From the NCBI GenBank assembly GCA_023437305.1, contig JAEZGN010000021.1, forward strand, positions 186,001 through 250,000: 64,000 bases of DNA, written 5' to 3'. This stretch comes from Bacteroidota bacterium. GTDB taxonomy: Bacteria; Bacteroidota; Bacteroidia; Bacteroidales; Dysgonomonadaceae. Below, piece after piece: positions 62,156 through 64,000 of this stretch; the first letter of the stretch is position 1, and each line of letters begins with the position of its first letter. A model generated the notes under the pieces. It was given only the letters and a program-made list of their open reading frames with translations. It had not been told where the DNA came from and ran no database searches. A program made the translations under genes and the position numbers.

Positions 62156-64000
62156 TTATAACAAAGGTGCTAAATTAACATTTTTCACCTGTACTCCTTG
62201 TGATTTAAACATAAGTTTCTTTACTAACAAATCAGGACGATAAGTTACCATAGTGCGCTGTCCGGCTATTTCAGAATCGATAAGCACACCTCCCAATTTA
62301 TCCGTATATTTAACAACCATACGAACAGTGAAGGGTTTGTCAACTCCTATAAGTTTTTCGATCGCGTAATTTCTTGCCTCCTGGGGTTGTCCGCCTTGTC
62401 GTATACTTTTTTCGGAAGCAGCATAATCGCCAAATGAGGCATTTCCGTATTGGGCAACTAAATCATCCAAGCGCAACTGAAATTCACAGCCTTTATCAGT
62501 GCCTTCTGCCGGTAGGAAAGAAACAGCAAATTTGCCATTTTTATCATTTGTTGGAACTACATCAAATGAAAGCATAAACGACCGGGAAGCAACATCTCTA
62601 AATTCAGTTCCATCTAACTGTTTCATAATTGTTTTAGTTGTACCCGTGTCTGGAATTAATTCTTTCATCCATTTTGTACCTATACGCCCGTCAGGGTATT
62701 GTATCATTTCATGAATCAACAGAGGTCCACCCCAACCACGTATAGGCAACCAACCCGACATAATAAAACGCCCATCAGTAATTTCCGTAATAGCCGGTAC
62801 GTTAAATCCATTATAGAAATCTTCTCCTTGCTGTACTACACTTTTGTATTCGGTATTAGCGCCCCCGATAGGCTTCGACCACAGATCAATAAAACCACCA
62901 ATGATATAGTCGAATTTACCCCAACGAAAATGAAATGTGCAATCTCCGCCCGGAGGGAAGTTCTCATTAACGCAATACCAACCCCCATCTAATGAATCAG
63001 ATTGCCACAACCCTTTGGATCGGAAGCTAGCTATCATTGTTAACTTTCCGTCTACATCGGTATATATCGTTGGATTTTCACTATAGTGTATTATTTTCTT
63101 GCTTTTTTTGAAGTTAGAAATACCATCCTGACTGACAGAATAAGTCGCTCCTGAAGGAACAGTCGGAAAAGAATTGTAATCGAACTGCCCTGTTTTTCCA
63201 TAATTATCATAGTATACCCTTAAGGCAGGATACATTGTTTTCTCGTCCGGATAAATCCTAGATGTATGCAGCCCATATGAAACACAAAGCTTGTTATTCC
63301 ACACAAATGGAGTTCCTGTACCGAATGTTTCCCACTGTTCTTCGATAGGAGTCGCAGCCTCATGTTCAGTCCAAGTTTTGAAATCTGTTGTAGACAGGTG
63401 TTCAAAATAATGTCCTCCAACCCCAAATTTGCTTGAATGGTGGCGCCTATCGTATAAATAAAATACGTGGAAACGCCCTTGATAAAATAAGGTTGCCACA
63501 TCCCCTACCCATGAGTTATGCCCAACCGGAGTCCAATATTGAACCTGAGGCCTTTCTAAACACTTCTTAGATAAGTCTCGTGTTGGTTCTAGTTTTGGCA
63601 TAAATATTTCTGCGCTACTAACGTATTGAGGATTGGCAGACAATGCAGTTTTAGAATTCCACTTAGGGTAACCTATCGGAAAATCATTATCTACCAATTC
63701 TCCATCTATATACATTGTCCATTGAGCTCCGGTAAAATTTAAAACAACCTCATGTTTCCCATAGCTGTTTTTTAGCATAGCAAGAGGATAGCCAATTACC
63801 ATATTTCTACCTTCTGCTCCCGGTTCTGAACGGAATAGTTTGAGACTTGCTTCGAGTACCGGAACTGAGCCGTCTGCCATTTTATAAGCAGGATAATTCT
63901 GTCTGTCTCGTACTTCAGGGCTTGTACGACGCAAATATACCGAGAGTACTTCGGGTATTTCCAGTATATTTTGCTGTCCTTCTGCCTTCTTAAGGTCTAC
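62156..64000 (-). CDS. GH32-like glycoside hydrolase, partial (N-terminus beyond the right edge)
   Basis: The frame is open at the right edge, with at least 614 codons inside the window; a TTG at 63934 is in frame, but coherent coding continues upstream of it. The N-terminal visible part (to about 63600) looks like a concanavalin-like lectin domain (WTMYIDGELVDN). It is followed by a five-bladed propeller-type domain with HNSWVGDVATLFYQGRFHVF, in the place of the GH32 WMNDPNG motif and keeping the Asp, and LSTTDFKTWTEHE. A C-terminal beta-sandwich ends at NVNLAPLL. GH32 enzymes cut fructans and sucrose-like sugars; the altered motif makes substrate uncertain. It heads the MFS-FGGY operon. Confidence 0.75.
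   Translation of the reverse strand, partial: VDLKKAEGQQNILEIPEVLSVYLRRTSPEVRDRQNYPAYKMADGSVPVLEASLKLFRSEPGAEGRNMVIGYPLAMLKNSYGKHEVVLNFTGAQWTMYIDGELVDNDFPIGYPKWNSKTALSANPQYVSSAEIFMPKLEPTRDLSKKCLERPQVQYWTPVGHNSWVGDVATLFYQGRFHVFYLYDRRHHSSKFGVGGHYFEHLSTTDFKTWTEHEAATPIEEQWETFGTGTPFVWNNKLCVSYGLHTSRIYPDEKTMYPALRVYYDNYGKTGQFDYNSFPTVPSGATYSVSQDGISNFKKSKKIIHYSENPTIYTDVDGKLTMIASFRSKGLWQSDSLDGGWYCVNENFPPGGDCTFHFRWGKFDYIIGGFIDLWSKPIGGANTEYKSVVQQGEDFYNGFNVPAITEITDGRFIMSGWLPIRGWGGPLLIHEMIQYPDGRIGTKWMKELIPDTGTTKTIMKQLDGTEFRDVASRSFMLSFDVVPTNDKNGKFAVSFLPAEGTDKGCEFQLRLDDLVAQYGNASFGDYAASEKSIRQGGQPQEARNYAIEKLIGVDKPFTVRMVVKYTDKLGGVLIDSEIAGQRTMVTYRPDLLVKKLMFKSQGVQVKNVNLAPLL

Noticed and set aside
1..64000. insertion sequence, prophage or conjugative element
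   Set aside because: No transposase, integrase, relaxase or phage structural gene is recognisable; only short REP-like repeats and a doubtful decayed region were found.

Overview
The window is a stretch of a Bacteroidota (Bacteroidales) chromosome. Evidence: SusC/SusD pairs, a hybrid two-component regulator, promoters of the TTTG-19-TAnnTTTG type, AT-rich DNA, and families largely confined to this phylum (DUF4292, DUF4834, DUF4249, DUF6089, DUF6242). Gene content and base composition look most like Dysgonomonas or a close relative, but that is inference.

Layout. 1-1050: a cut-off unknown frame, an eroded-looking non-coding stretch and a tRNA-Tyr/tRNA-Gly unit. 1053-18840: mostly housekeeping and envelope genes: ribH, then a tightly packed run dut, TPR protein, DUF4292 lipoprotein, EnvC-like protein, FdtA-like sugar isomerase and an acyltransferase; then an amino-acid permease, rlmB, ridA, ribD, two Bacteroidales-specific envelope proteins, uppS, bamA and two Skp/OmpH chaperones. 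18925-42555: a polysaccharide utilization locus (PUL). A divergent 1348-residue HTCS regulator faces a 19-kb rightward array: susC, susD, a SusE-like lipoprotein, two GH76 endo-alpha-1,6-mannanases, a GH125 exo-alpha-1,6-mannosidase, a GH78 alpha-L-rhamnosidase, a GH97 enzyme, a GH127 beta-L-arabinofuranosidase-type enzyme and a large glutaminase-A-like (DUF4965/DUF1793) lipoprotein. A direct repeat with 21-bp period lies just upstream of the susC promoter and is the likely operator.

42600-55150: leftward exonuclease and dnaN, a small SH3-like protein bracketed by duplicated REP-like intergenic repeats, icd with a secreted esterase-like hydrolase, then trpS, a DUF4026 protein, a GT2 glycosyltransferase, and a DUF4249/TonB-receptor pair. 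55637-64000: a GH92 alpha-mannosidase, a DUF5009 membrane acyltransferase, tRNA-Val, and a leftward GH32-like hydrolase / MFS transporter / FGGY kinase operon that runs off the right edge.

How it works together. The PUL predicts surface capture (SusC/D/E-like), surface cutting of an alpha-1,6-mannan backbone (GH76 lipoproteins), and removal of mannose, rhamnose, alpha-galactose or alpha-glucose, and arabinofuranose residues. The rhamnosidase and arabinofuranosidase-type enzymes make plain yeast mannan an incomplete explanation of the substrate; a decorated alpha-mannan of fungal, lichen, plant-associated or actinobacterial origin is my best inference. GH92 13 kb away could complete mannose side-chain removal. 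The right-edge operon looks like an independent oligosaccharide-to-sugar-phosphate pathway.
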